Shown here piece by piece: positions 55,736-64,000 of a DNA stretch of 64,000 bases. Under the pieces are notes generated by a model. That model saw only the letters and a list, made by a program, of their open reading frames with translations. It was not told the DNA's origin and searched no databases. Source of the stretch: Novipirellula caenicola (GTDB taxonomy: Bacteria > Planctomycetota > Planctomycetia > Pirellulales > Pirellulaceae); assembly GCF_039545035.1 (NCBI RefSeq), contig NZ_BAABRO010000001.1, positions 1,135,091-1,199,090 on the forward strand, in the 5' to 3' direction. The position numbers and the translations under genes were made by a program. Within the stretch, counting starts at the first letter, position 1, and every line of letters begins with the position of its first letter.

Positions 55736-56248
55736 ATGGGACTGTTTACCAGCACTGAATTTGATTCGCTTGAATGCTTACTGATCGACCAACTTCAAGA
55801 CCTTTATGACGCAGAGAATCGGCTGATGGATGCGTTGCCCAAGATGGCGGATGCAGCCTCTTCATCGAAATTGAAGCAGGCGTTCCAAAGCCATTTGGAA
55901 GAAACCAAGGGGCAAGTCAATCGACTCGAACAAGCGTTTCAGCTACTCGAAAAATCTGCCAAGCGTAAATCGTGCGAAGCGATGAAGGGCTTGGTCAAGG
56001 AAGGCGAAGAGATAATCAACGCCAAGGGTGACCCCGCCATCAAAGATGCCGCCTTGATCGCGGCGGCGCAGCGAGTCGAGCATTACGAAATGGCAGGATA
56101 CGGATCGGCGAGAAACTTTGCACAGCGATGTGGTCGGCCGGACGTCGCGGATCTGTTGCAGCAGACCTTGCAGGAAGAAGGCGACGCCGACAAGAAACTA
56201 TCTCAGATCGCCGAATCGTCGATCAATGCGGCCGCCGCTCGCGTTTAG
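55736..56248 (+). CDS. DUF892 ferritin-like protein (YciE/YciF type)
   Basis: A 170-residue helical-bundle protein from ATG 55736 (AAGGAC site upstream). Glu/His residues at the expected bundle positions are LDQLQDLYDAENRL, SHLEETKGQVNRLEQAF, and RVEHYEMAGYGSARNFA. The pattern EHYE and the four-helix length match DUF892. These proteins are stress-related and may bind a di-metal centre. Alone in orientation; nearest gene converges. Confidence 0.9.
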   Translation: MGLFTSTEFDSLECLLIDQLQDLYDAENRLMDALPKMADAASSSKLKQAFQSHLEETKGQVNRLEQAFQLLEKSAKRKSCEAMKGLVKEGEEIINAKGDPAIKDAALIAAAQRVEHYEMAGYGSARNFAQRCGRPDVADLLQQTLQEEGDADKKLSQIAESSINAAAARV

Positions 56249-56375
56249 CGACGTCACCGTGTGGAACAACAATAAACTCCAACCCCTGTTTGTCGCGTGG
56301 GGTGTTTCCCCACGCAGCAGACTGGTAACGCAACGATCCGTCGATGTGACCTACTTTGGCACGAAACGGGTGGCG

Positions 56376-56666
56376 TTATCGGAACGACTCGGGGTTGAAA
56401 ATCAGGTAACTCAACATCGCCAACGCTGGCAAGATCACCCCTAGAACGAAGACGACGATCACCCACTGCATGTAGCGGAATTCGTCGTTCGCCAAATGAT
56501 CTGGCTTGTCCTTTTTCGAATCCAAACGCACCGGATCACCGAAGAAGACGATATCGCTGGAGAGTGAAATTTTGCCATACCGTCCTGTTTTCATCCGTTC
56601 GCTGGCGACCGAGTGGTCGTGCGTGACAGGGCCTGGTGGCGGTTTTTCAACAATCGAATAAGCCAT
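56376..56666 (-). CDS. small single-helix membrane protein
   Basis: A 96-residue protein from ATG 56666 (GGGAGG site). The first 65 residues are soluble (MAYSIVEKPPPGPVTHDHSV), then one helix (MQWVIVVFVLGVILPALAMLSYLIF). A longer frame from 56795 has a Cys/Arg-rich extension that looks non-coding. Function unknown. It converges with the DUF892 gene. Confidence 0.6.
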   Translation of the reverse strand: MAYSIVEKPPPGPVTHDHSVASERMKTGRYGKISLSSDIVFFGDPVRLDSKKDKPDHLANDEFRYMQWVIVVFVLGVILPALAMLSYLIFNPESFR

Positions 56667-56968
56667 GGTCTTGACCTCCCGATAAAAAAGACGGTGACAA
56701 CCGACAAACAGGCCTCGTTTCTCTTGCAAAACGCCCGCGTGTTTGCCACGTTGCTGATATCGAATCGCATTCGGTGAATACAACAATGCATTCATTGGAC
56801 CAAACGCAAAAAAATGCGTTTTTCACGCTTTAAATCGGCGGTTTCCTTCGCCAGCGTCAACTAGGGTTGACGCTGCGACAACGCCAGTTGCCCCCGCCTC
56901 GCTGGTCGGATCAAGACGCGAATCGCCAGAGGGCCGATGCGATGGGCGGCGTCGACGCCATGCAGTTT

Positions 56969-57646
56969 TTAAGAAACGCGATTCAAACCGACGACTTCTT
57001 GCGGGTGCGATTTAAATTCCGAGGCTAGCTCGTGAAGTTGGCGACGCGCGGACTCAAGTGAGTTGACCAGGTCCGCTCCGCCATATTCGTCATTTTCGGC
57101 AGCAACGATCTGTAAATCGTCCACACCGATGAATCGCAGTACGGTCGCCAAGTGCGGATCCAAGTGATTGTACTGCTGATTTCTTCCGCCGGGTCCGTAA
57201 CCTCCATCGCCACGCGAGATCATGGCGATCATTCGCTTCCCGTGAACGAGCGGTGCGTAAGGTGTTTCTTTGTTGGCCGGGTCAAATGCGAACGTCCGGC
57301 CGACGCGAACGATTTGGTCAATGTAAGCTTTGAAGCCGCTTGGCATTCCAAAGTTGTAGAAGGGAATCCCGGCAAGGATCAAATCCGCTTTCATCAACTC
57401 GTCGACCAATTCGTCGCTCAGCCGCAATGCACATTGCATGGCGGCACTGCGTTGGTTCGGTGGCGTAAACGCGGCTGAAATCCACGATTCAGTGACGTGC
57501 GGCAATGGATTTCGCCCAATGTCTCGATACGTCACGCTGCCGTCGGGATGGACGGCTCGCCATCGCTGCACAAATTCGGAGGTCAAACGACGGGTGTGCG
57601 AGCGGTCACCACGAGGGCTTGAATCAAGGTGAAGCAGGTGAGTCAT
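56969..57646 (-). CDS. FMN-dependent NADH-azoreductase
   Basis: A 225-residue flavoprotein from ATG 57646 (AAGGAAAA site). Motifs: MTHLLHLDSSPRGDRSHTRRL (FMN phosphate), PFYNFGMPSGFKAYIDQIVRVGRTF, and SRGDGGYGPGG. It reduces quinones and azo dyes with NADH by two electrons and so prevents semiquinone formation. It is divergent from an HxlR regulator over a 154-base spacer, the same layout as azoreductase/YodB loci. A perfect palindrome lies in that spacer. Confidence 0.92.
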   Translation of the reverse strand: MTHLLHLDSSPRGDRSHTRRLTSEFVQRWRAVHPDGSVTYRDIGRNPLPHVTESWISAAFTPPNQRSAAMQCALRLSDELVDELMKADLILAGIPFYNFGMPSGFKAYIDQIVRVGRTFAFDPANKETPYAPLVHGKRMIAMISRGDGGYGPGGRNQQYNHLDPHLATVLRFIGVDDLQIVAAENDEYGGADLVNSLESARRQLHELASEFKSHPQEVVGLNRVS

Positions 57647-57754
57647 CTCAGTTTTCCTTCTATATTCGGCGTAGACGAGTAGCAGAGCGGGGCGGCAATG
57701 AATGAATTGCCACAGTGCTGATATACTTGTCGATCGAGACACAGGATCAACCGG

Positions 57755-57768
57755 GCACAAATTTGTGC
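57755..57768. promoter_or_regulatory. 14-bp palindrome in azoreductase/HxlR spacer
   Basis: GCACAAATTTGTGC is a perfect dyad in the 154 bases between the two divergent starts (57646 and 57801). It lies about 33 bases before the HxlR start codon. Together with its position it is a good candidate operator for the HxlR-type regulator. No experimental support. Confidence 0.5.
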
Positions 57769-57800
57769 GGTACTTACTTTCGCGTAGGAATCTAAAACAG

Positions 57801-58115
57801 ATGAGCGAGCGAGACGTCACCGAAGTCTTTGAGAAATGTTTGGGGTGCCGCTACATGGTGGCGCTGCTCCGGCAAATCCATGGTGGCATCCAGCGACCGG
57901 GGCAACTGGAACGTTCGGTCGATGGCATGACCGCAAAAGTCCTTTCCGAGCGACTCAAGCGACTCGTCGAACATGGGGTGGTCGAGAAGACGAGTTATCC
58001 GGAGATTCCACCACGAGTCGAATACACGTTGACGGCGTTTGGTCGACGGTTGCTCGAGATCATCGACGAAGTGGACGAGCTTCATCGGCATGCAATAATT
58101 GCGAAAAGCGGATAA
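57801..58115 (+). CDS. HxlR-family transcriptional regulator
   Basis: A 104-residue winged-helix protein from ATG 57801 (MSERDVTEVFEKCLGCRYM). The HxlR signature continues VALLRQIHGGIQRPGQLE, then MTAKVLSERLKRLVEHGVVEKTSYPEIPPRVEYTLTAFG. Cys13 and Cys16 lie near the sensing position. Together with the divergent azoreductase it fits YodB/CatR-type regulators, in which oxidised Cys inactivates repression. It is followed by a macrodomain-like gene that may be part of the same transcript (99-base gap). Confidence 0.9.
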   Translation: MSERDVTEVFEKCLGCRYMVALLRQIHGGIQRPGQLERSVDGMTAKVLSERLKRLVEHGVVEKTSYPEIPPRVEYTLTAFGRRLLEIIDEVDELHRHAIIAKSG

Positions 58116-58214
58116 CGAGCGTGCATCACGCCATGCACCGGAAAACGAAACCCGACGCCGTTTTGTTTTAGTTTGGCACAAATCCGAGCCTCGCTCCTTA
58201 GGGGGAAATAACCT

Positions 58215-59621
58215 TTGCTACCGGCACATCGAAACGATTGGTTTACAAAATTGGTTGGGTTTTCCGAACAGTCTCATTCGCAAGTTCAACAGTTTATCTC
58301 GGTCCATGAAGGTCAGTTGACTTCGAAGGTCAACGGAAAATCGTTTCAATCGGGACGCCTGGAAGTCGTTTCGCTCGCCGAATTGCGTGAGCGATCCCGC
58401 CGAGTGATCAAACCCGGTGGACAATTAAAGCTGGACGAATGGGTAGGTGATGCCCAGGCTCTGCACGTCGATCCGTCCAATGCGGGAGCGATGTTTCAAG
58501 TCGCGTCGCAATTCAATCTGCTCGAAATGGTTTCACCGAGCGTGACTCCGGAACAAGGAATCGGAATCTACGAGCACGACCGAACTCAAGGCCCCGCATG
58601 CGCAATCGCGTGCGGGGCAGGAACCATCTTCCGCAACTACTTTGTGCCGTTTGAGAACCAAATCGGTCAATCGCGGAACTTGCAAATCGACTGTCTTGAT
58701 GATTTCGGCAAATCGCTCGGGAATGACCACAATCGTTTGTGGACCATGCGAAACGGCTATGCATTACCGTCGTCGGCGGGATTGAGAGAAATCAACGCGG
58801 CGCTAGGACCTTTGCCCGAAAACGATCTCGATGCGCTGCGAACGAAATTGAAAGTGGGAATCCAGTGGAACACCCAAGTCACGCTCTCAGGGTGCAGTCA
58901 CCTCGTTTCCCAAATCTATTGCTCGGCGATGCCCGTCGCCTACAGTCGTCTTGCCGAGGCTCAGTGGGAGCCATTGGCTAGGTTGATCCTGGAAGCTGCC
59001 TACGAAGCGACACTTGCTGCGGCCACAATCAATGCGGCTCAATCGGGCAACAACACCGTGTTCTTGACGTTGCTTGGCGGCGGTGCCTTTGGAAATCGTG
59101 AGTCATGGATCCTGTCAGCCATCGAGCGGGCATGCCGAAAATTTGACTCGGTTGACTTGGATGTCAAAGTCGTCGGTTACCGGTCGTCCAACGCATCGGT
59201 GCAAAAGCTCGTGAATTCATTCTCGCAGCAACGCAGCGATACGAGCTCGCCAGGACAGCCGAATCCAGAGAGCTTAGCCGATCACCATTGCCCTGTTTGC
59301 GGTGCCAAGCAACGTGCGTTTCTCCGCTATCCGTGGTACATCTGCAATGCATGTTTGTCGCTGGCCGAAGATGGAAATGGCCGACGGCTGCAATTTAGCA
59401 ACGTCAGTTTTTCCGGTGGGTTTTGCTATAGCTATGCCGACGACGCAAGTTCACCGCCACACGAATGTCGCTCGGTGATTTGTCTGATCCATGGACGCCC
59501 GGTCATTGTCAGCGAAGCTCGGTTCGGTGGTGTCGTCGCCCAACCGCTCCATTCCACTCGTGCCGACGTGGACCGCGAGCCGAATACCATCGACCTAACC
59601 CGCCGGATCGAGCTGAAATAA
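58215..59621 (+). CDS. conserved protein with macrodomain-like core and C-terminal zinc ribbon
   Basis: A 468-residue protein; the start is TTG 58215 (GGGGGAA site before it). Conserved blocks include HVDPSNAGAMFQVASQFNLLEM, EHDRTQGPACAIACGAGT, WTMRNGYALPSSAGL, TLSGCSHLVSQIYCSA and TVFLTLLGGGAFGNRESWI. The LLGGGAFGN loop and the FQVASQFN segment resemble PARG/macrodomain-type ADP-ribose hydrolases, but this is only a pattern match. C-terminal CPVC (359-362) and CNAC (377-380) form a zinc ribbon, joined with a separate conserved segment. The family occurs in bacteria and eukaryotes; function unknown. Confidence 0.75.
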   Translation: MLPAHRNDWFTKLVGFSEQSHSQVQQFISVHEGQLTSKVNGKSFQSGRLEVVSLAELRERSRRVIKPGGQLKLDEWVGDAQALHVDPSNAGAMFQVASQFNLLEMVSPSVTPEQGIGIYEHDRTQGPACAIACGAGTIFRNYFVPFENQIGQSRNLQIDCLDDFGKSLGNDHNRLWTMRNGYALPSSAGLREINAALGPLPENDLDALRTKLKVGIQWNTQVTLSGCSHLVSQIYCSAMPVAYSRLAEAQWEPLARLILEAAYEATLAAATINAAQSGNNTVFLTLLGGGAFGNRESWILSAIERACRKFDSVDLDVKVVGYRSSNASVQKLVNSFSQQRSDTSSPGQPNPESLADHHCPVCGAKQRAFLRYPWYICNACLSLAEDGNGRRLQFSNVSFSGGFCYSYADDASSPPHECRSVICLIHGRPVIVSEARFGGVVAQPLHSTRADVDREPNTIDLTRRIELK

Positions 59622-59632
59622 CGCATTGGCAG

Positions 59633-60034
59633 TCAATCCTGTTGCACTTTGGGCCGATCGGGTTTGCCAAAGGCCAGCCGGAAAATGTCGGGTTGTCGCA
59701 ACCCCAGCGAGATCCATGCCACAATTCCGAGGATAATGGGAACGAAAAACGCTTCGCCGACGCGAACGTGTGCTGCCGTTGCCCCGCCCAAGTAGGCGGC
59801 CAGCAGGATGGCGGCAACGAAGGCGGTGCGAGGGATCAAAAACAGCACCGCGACGATCACTTCGACGATGCCGATTTTAAACATCACCTCTTCGCTCCAT
59901 CCCAACTTGGCAAACATTTCGGATTTGCCTTCCCACTCGGTAAATTTGCCGCTTGCACTTGCACCAATCAACATCAAGGAAATGAGAATACTCAATACCC
60001 ATCCAGTGGTTCGCAATTTCTTTGATTCGGTCAC
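59633..60034 (-). CDS. DoxX-family membrane protein
   Basis: A 133-residue protein starting at GTG 60034, which overlaps the stop of the upstream VOC gene by four bases (GTGA). Four hydrophobic helices (LSILISLMLIGASASG; MFKIGIVEVIVAVLFLI; AFVAAILLAAYLGGATA; FFVPIILGIVAWISLG) and the motif GKFTEWEGKSEMFAKLG fit DoxX. DoxX members associate with thiol-redox enzymes. Coupled translation with the VOC protein suggests a joint role. Confidence 0.87.
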   Translation of the reverse strand: MTESKKLRTTGWVLSILISLMLIGASASGKFTEWEGKSEMFAKLGWSEEVMFKIGIVEVIVAVLFLIPRTAFVAAILLAAYLGGATAAHVRVGEAFFVPIILGIVAWISLGLRQPDIFRLAFGKPDRPKVQQD

Positions 60035-60522
60035 GGCTGTCCCTCATAGGCTCGAGTGAGTGCTTGAACGTCAAGTTTTACCATCTGTGTCATCGCTTGC
60101 ATCACACGACGCGATTTTTCGATGTCTTGGTCGCTGACGAATTTGAAGAATGCTTCGGGCACAATTTGCCATCGCAATCCAAATTTGTCCTTCAACCAGC
60201 CACACATGATTGGCTCGCCTCCGTCGGCGGTAAGTGCGTCCCAGTAACGATCGACTTCCGCTTGGTCTTTGCAGGTCACTGACAAGGAAACGCGATCATT
60301 GAACGGTTGGCTCGGGCCGCCATTGAGCGACTGATACCGTTGGCCTTTCAGCTCGAATTCCACGACAACAACCTCTCCTGCCTTCCCCCCCGGCCAATCG
60401 TCGTGGTTGATCACCTTACTGATAATTCTTGAATTATCAAAAACCGATGTATAGAACTCCGCCGCTTGCTCGGCATTGTTGTCAAACCACAGACAAGGCG
60501 TAATCGTTTGTTTTGCAGCCAT
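60031..60522 (-). CDS. VOC-superfamily protein (PhnB-like)
   Basis: A 163-residue protein from ATG 60522 (MAAKQTITPCLWFDNNAEQAAEFYTSVF). The PhnB/3-demethylubiquinone methyltransferase-like pattern FYTSVFDNSRI, then LNGGPSQPFNDRVSL and GWLKDKFGLRWQIVP (WQIVP is the usual ending motif). The VOC fold may bind a metal; here His/Glu ligands are not complete. The gene is coupled with DoxX. Function unknown beyond family. Confidence 0.9.
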   Translation of the reverse strand: MAAKQTITPCLWFDNNAEQAAEFYTSVFDNSRIISKVINHDDWPGGKAGEVVVVEFELKGQRYQSLNGGPSQPFNDRVSLSVTCKDQAEVDRYWDALTADGGEPIMCGWLKDKFGLRWQIVPEAFFKFVSDQDIEKSRRVMQAMTQMVKLDVQALTRAYEGQP

Positions 60523-60700
60523 TTGGGTCTCCATTTCTTCGAGGTTGTGTCTTGTGGTCGAATGACATCAGCCTCAATCGACAGCCACCGAGCAATTTTT
60601 CAAGTTTCTGCAAATTGCTCGATGCAGCATCGCAAATAACGCCAAAGCGGATGGATCAATACACCGCCCGCTTCGGTGACGGCATCGTTCACGTGCTTAC

Positions 60701-62089
60701 TTAGGTCGTTTCGGCTCGCTGTACTGCCGCATCGATCGCCGCCTCGAGTGCCTGCATGGCTTCGTGCAATTGGTCGTCGGTGATCACAAGTGGAACCAGC
60801 GAGCGAATGCAGGAACCGTACAGTCCGGCCCGGATCATGATCAGCCCACGCTGGAACGCCTCTTCGACAATCAGCGGTGGCAGCACCGAATTCGGCTCCT
60901 TCGTCACTCGATCCTTGACGAACTCGATTGCACACATGGCACCAAGGCATCGCACGTCACCGATCGTGTCGTGTTTTGCTTGCCAGCGACTGAAGTAATC
61001 GCGACAGACGTCGCCGATCTCGGTGGCTCGGTCAGCGAGTTGATGGTCCCGCAAATAGTCGATCGTCGCGACGGCGGCCGCACAAGCGACAGGGTTTCCA
61101 CCGTACGTCGATCCCAAACCGCCGATGTGCGGCTTGTCCATCACCTCAGCCTTGCCGGTGACCGCGGCAATCGGCAGCCCGGATCCGATACTTTTGGCCA
61201 TGATCACCATGTCGACATCCCACTCGGTTCCGCACCCCGGCGTATGCTCGATCGCAAACATCTTTCCGGTGCGGCCAAAGCCAGTCTGCACTTCGTCGCT
61301 GGCTAGCAGAATGCCGTGCTGGGCGGTCAGTTCGCGGAGGGCACGAAGGTAGGCTGGCGGTGCTGGAACGAAGCCGCCTTCGCCCTGGACCGGTTCGATG
61401 ATGACCGCCGCGACGCTGGTCGGATCGATCTGCGCTACAAACGCCTTTTTCAGGTCACGAATTCGTAGTTCGCAAAATTCTTCGGTACTCATCCCGTCGA
61501 TTTTTTCGCGGTACTCGTAGGGGAAGGGCACACGATAGACCTCGCTGGCAAACGGCCCGAAGCCACGTTTGAACAGGTCGTACTTGCTAGTCATGGTCAT
61601 CCCCAGCAGACTGCGACCGTGAAATGCTCCCTCGAAGACAATGATTCCTTGGCGGCCCGTTGCATAGCGAGCAATCTTTACCGCGTTCTCGCCAGCTTCG
61701 ACTCCCGTGTTACACAGCAGCGTTTTCTTCGGACCTCGAATTGGCACGATTTCGTGAAGCTTTTCGTTCAACTGCACCATCGATTCATACGTTCCGACGA
61801 TGCTACACAGATGCAGCAGCCGGTCGACTTGATTGTGGATCGCGGCAGTAATCTCGGGTGGACAATGCCCCGCATTCAGGGCACCGATGCCGCCCGCCAA
61901 GTCGATGAAGACGTTGCCGTCGACATCCGTCACCGTGGCACCGGTGGCATGGTCCGCCACGATCGGACACGAGCGGTACAGACCGCGGACGGTTGTCGCG
62001 TCGCGTCGCTCGAGGATCGCCCGAGCGTTTGCCCCAGGAAGCGGACCGTTGATCCGAATGGTGGCGTTTGCGGTAGGAGTCGAAGACAT
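60701..62089 (-). CDS. class III aminotransferase, 4-aminobutyrate aminotransferase-like
   Basis: A 462-residue PLP enzyme from ATG 62089 (a TTG further upstream would add five residues). Motifs: CNTGVEAGENAVKIAR, FHGRSLLGMT, EPVQGEGGF, ASDEVQTGFGRTG (PLP-binding Asp265) and Lys299 in MAKSIGSGLP, which forms the Schiff base. It transfers the amino group of GABA or a similar omega-amino acid to 2-oxoglutarate. The C45 gene lies directly upstream in the same direction with only 15 bases between them. Confidence 0.92.
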   Translation of the reverse strand: MSSTPTANATIRINGPLPGANARAILERRDATTVRGLYRSCPIVADHATGATVTDVDGNVFIDLAGGIGALNAGHCPPEITAAIHNQVDRLLHLCSIVGTYESMVQLNEKLHEIVPIRGPKKTLLCNTGVEAGENAVKIARYATGRQGIIVFEGAFHGRSLLGMTMTSKYDLFKRGFGPFASEVYRVPFPYEYREKIDGMSTEEFCELRIRDLKKAFVAQIDPTSVAAVIIEPVQGEGGFVPAPPAYLRALRELTAQHGILLASDEVQTGFGRTGKMFAIEHTPGCGTEWDVDMVIMAKSIGSGLPIAAVTGKAEVMDKPHIGGLGSTYGGNPVACAAAVATIDYLRDHQLADRATEIGDVCRDYFSRWQAKHDTIGDVRCLGAMCAIEFVKDRVTKEPNSVLPPLIVEEAFQRGLIMIRAGLYGSCIRSLVPLVITDDQLHEAMQALEAAIDAAVQRAETT

Positions 62090-62104
62090 AATGGGCGTTC
62101 CCAA

Positions 62105-63265
62105 TTAATTGGTGGGTGGTGTTTCAGAGTGACTAAGTACGTGAAAGGTCTGAGGTGCCATTCGATCCGCGTCATCGCGAATGTCACCCTGGCCCCAAAC
62201 CGCATCCATCGCGGCGTCGCGAGGTGAGATCACGACGGCGCCGCCGGTCTCGACATCGTAGTCTGGCTGGGGGCCATGGCAGATCGAGCCCAAGGGATCG
62301 CGTTCATCAAACCGGTTTAGTAGTTGCCACAGCCCGCGACGCGAGCAATCGCTTGGATGCGTTTCAAGCCACTGTTCGGCCGCTCGCAGACGATTACGTG
62401 TGCTATACAAGGGCGCATCGCCGCGAGGCGGTTCGATCGAGATCAGATCGGGGTTCAAACAGTGATTGGTGTGAGCGAGCGTCGACTCTAAAACGCGAAC
62501 GGCAAAACGCGTCGGCGAGCGTTCGACGCTGTATCCGATGCTCTTCGCATCCAGCAACAGGTAGTGATGGGCGCCGGCCACCGGAGCGTTTTTCAGGTGC
62601 GAAAGCGCTTCGTCCGCATCGCGAGCGCGAAGCATGCGGCGAACCACGCTGGTCCACATCACCCCGGCGCGTCCGTCCGCGGTGACCATGTTGTTGATCC
62701 CGATCGCAAGCCCATGTTCGTTGATACCAATCATGGCCGGGCATCCGGTGACCGTGAACACCACTGCGGCCGGCTGGTCGGTCGACCGCAGGTTCAAAAC
62801 GCGAATATACGGCGTCGCCGTGGGGTGCATGTCCCAAGTTTGTGCCAACAGCGGACGCCCGTCCGCAGCCGCGTCGGCGGCCACCAACACGGCGGTACAT
62901 TGGCCTGGGTCATCAACCGGTTTGCGGCTGATGGCACCTCCGGATGCGGTTCCGCGAAGAGCGTCGACAAAGTCCGTGAAGCCACCGGTCACCAGCAGAT
63001 CGCGGGCAGGCACATCGGCGGCCCGCGCGATGGCTTCAAGCTCAACCGTGGTCAAATCGTCGTACCGCCGTTGTTGCTCCCAACAAGCATCGGCAAGCGC
63101 CGCGGGGTCGACTGCCATATTGCCTTCGCCGATCCAAAAACGGTCGTGGCAAAGCCGCATCCGTTCTTCGGTCAGCGTTTGAATTTCGCTGCGAAACGCC
63201 GTGCCATGGGCGTGCCCCATCGCAGCGGCATCACCGTCAATTGTCAGCATTTCGATCGAGGGCAT
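62105..63265 (-). CDS. C45-family peptidase/acyltransferase-like (NTN hydrolase)
   Basis: A 386-residue protein from ATG 63265 (MPSIEMLTIDGDAAAMGHAHG). The core GQCTAV at residues 121-126 has the nucleophile Cys123 of acyl-CoA:6-aminopenicillanate acyltransferase-type (C45) hydrolases, where the chain is cut autocatalytically before the Cys. Supporting residues include TWDMH, TGCPAMIGINEHGLAIGIN and HTNHCLNPDL. It may hydrolyse an amide of an amino acid or peptide. The aminotransferase follows 15 bases later, so the pair probably processes a linked substrate. Confidence 0.9.
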   Translation of the reverse strand: MPSIEMLTIDGDAAAMGHAHGTAFRSEIQTLTEERMRLCHDRFWIGEGNMAVDPAALADACWEQQRRYDDLTTVELEAIARAADVPARDLLVTGGFTDFVDALRGTASGGAISRKPVDDPGQCTAVLVAADAAADGRPLLAQTWDMHPTATPYIRVLNLRSTDQPAAVVFTVTGCPAMIGINEHGLAIGINNMVTADGRAGVMWTSVVRRMLRARDADEALSHLKNAPVAGAHHYLLLDAKSIGYSVERSPTRFAVRVLESTLAHTNHCLNPDLISIEPPRGDAPLYSTRNRLRAAEQWLETHPSDCSRRGLWQLLNRFDERDPLGSICHGPQPDYDVETGGAVVISPRDAAMDAVWGQGDIRDDADRMAPQTFHVLSHSETPPTN

Positions 63266-63912
63266 TAAACGGGATTCCTGGTCAGGACAAACAAACAGCC
63301 AAATAAGGAAAGAAGAAGAAATCCAGCGGTACGACAATCTCCTCCGCCGCAGCTAACCAACCTTGCTAGGATGCCGGGCGCCCATGCAGTCATTCACTGC
63401 CACAGTCGCAGTTCACAGAGTAGAAGATCGATCAACGGATGCATCTCAAATCCAGCAGTGTCGCTTGTTGTAATATACTCTGACAACACAGGTTCTTGGC
63501 AATAGCTCCTCGAGTTTGCGATCTCCCCAACAAACTGGGTCAACAGCCAAAAACATCGCAGTGGGCTCGCACCGAGTCGACCACATCAACCGAGCTGCTT
63601 CTAACCGATGCTGGGAATGGAAAAGCGAATTCTTGTGGCAGGTAGGTAGGAATCATTGAGTGAGCTCCCGTTAGCAACCGTTCGGAAATAACTTCGTCAT
63701 TTCAAAATGTTTCCCGAATGACATGAACCCTCCGGTGGCGTTAGGGCCGTGCCGCTAGCGGCTTTACTGGAATGAGCGTAGCTCGGCCAGCTTTAAAGGC
63801 TACGATCCGAGCGTTGGATGTAGTGGACGAGACCACGAGTCCCAGCGCTGGATGTAGTGGACGAGGCTACGAGTGGGATGGTGAAAAGCGGATTTTCCCC
63901 GGTTTGTTTTTG
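63266..63912. other. intergenic stretch with REP family 1 copies
   Basis: About 650 bases. No gene seen except the fragment at the edge. Two plus-strand REP copies are at 63820-63843 and 63854-63874. Confidence 0.6.
63820..63874 (+). repeat. two direct copies of REP family 1
   Basis: GTAGTGGACGAGACCACGAG (63820-63839 and onward) and GTAGTGGACGAGGCTACGAG (63854-63873) stand head to tail with the linker CCAGCGCTGGAT between them. They are 50 kb away from the RAYT gene. Confidence 0.85.
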
Positions 63913-64000
63913 TTACACCCCTGCATAGGCGATCGTGCGACGCGATTGGGTCGAATCCTTCAAGCCATGTTGCACCAGCCAGGCTTGCAAGTCTTTGTTG
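63913..64000 (-). CDS. 3' end of an unidentified gene
   Basis: A minus-strand frame open to the right edge ends with TAA at 63913-63915. It reads NKDLQAWLVQHGLKDSTQSR and RTIAYAGV. The composition fits coding sequence, but 28 residues do not allow a family to be named. Confidence 0.4.
   Translation of the reverse strand, partial: NKDLQAWLVQHGLKDSTQSRRTIAYAGV

Overview
The window reads as chromosomal DNA of a planctomycete, most likely a Pirellulales (Rhodopirellula-like) bacterium. This is an inference from protein families: a DUF1549/DUF1553 plus DUF1501 operon with planctomycete-type haem motifs, a DUF1559 pilin-like protein with an N-methylation leader, many secreted proteins of unknown function, and a moderate GC content with long antisense shadow frames. 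I saw no rRNA, tRNA, CRISPR array, prophage or complete insertion sequence.

Layout. 1-773 is the start of a CobW-type metal GTPase that runs off the left edge. 1598-4784 is a three-gene secretin/lipoprotein/TPR operon of Tad-pilus type. 4986-7256 holds a hypothetical gene, a broken ATP-grasp gene and a secreted cupin. 7424-15676 is an accessory island: three SDR and two MDR oxidoreductases, HxlR and AraC regulators, a GNAT enzyme and a RAYT (REP-associated tyrosine transposase), separated by many copies of a GTAG-headed REP repeat. 15943-19346 has a deiodinase-like secreted protein, a leucine-rich-repeat protein and a secreted hypothetical. 20131-21446 is a two-gene membrane operon (DedA type). 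21845-23523 is an operon of two macrodomain proteins and a membrane-anchored dual-specificity phosphatase. 23669-30895 contains secreted and hypothetical genes, about 1.2 kb of tandem 485-bp repeats, and a DUF1559 protein with a small lipoprotein. 31604-33827 has conserved hypotheticals. 34332-36945 is a heat-shock group: three Hsp20 genes, a secreted PDZ protein and a 38-residue membrane peptide. 37131-40990 has an alginate-export-type porin and a chemotaxis receptor. 41511-48412 is a planctomycete cytochrome/DUF1549-DUF1501/WD40 group. 48450-54286 has membrane, MarR and ankyrin-type genes. 54535-63265 carries a GNAT enzyme, DUF892 protein, azoreductase/HxlR pair, a macrodomain-like zinc-ribbon fusion, DoxX, VOC, a class III aminotransferase and a C45-type acyltransferase. 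The last bases hold the end of an unidentified gene.

How the parts work together. Two loci pair an HxlR regulator with redox enzymes (12702 and 57801), which fits sensing and removal of electrophiles or quinones. The Hsp20/PDZ group fits protein-folding stress. The most notable non-coding signal is that two different repeat families both start with the GTAG tetranucleotide used by RAYT transposases. One of them surrounds the only RAYT gene in the window. The other is packaged as inverted pairs inside about 130-bp units with 13-bp terminal inverted repeats.
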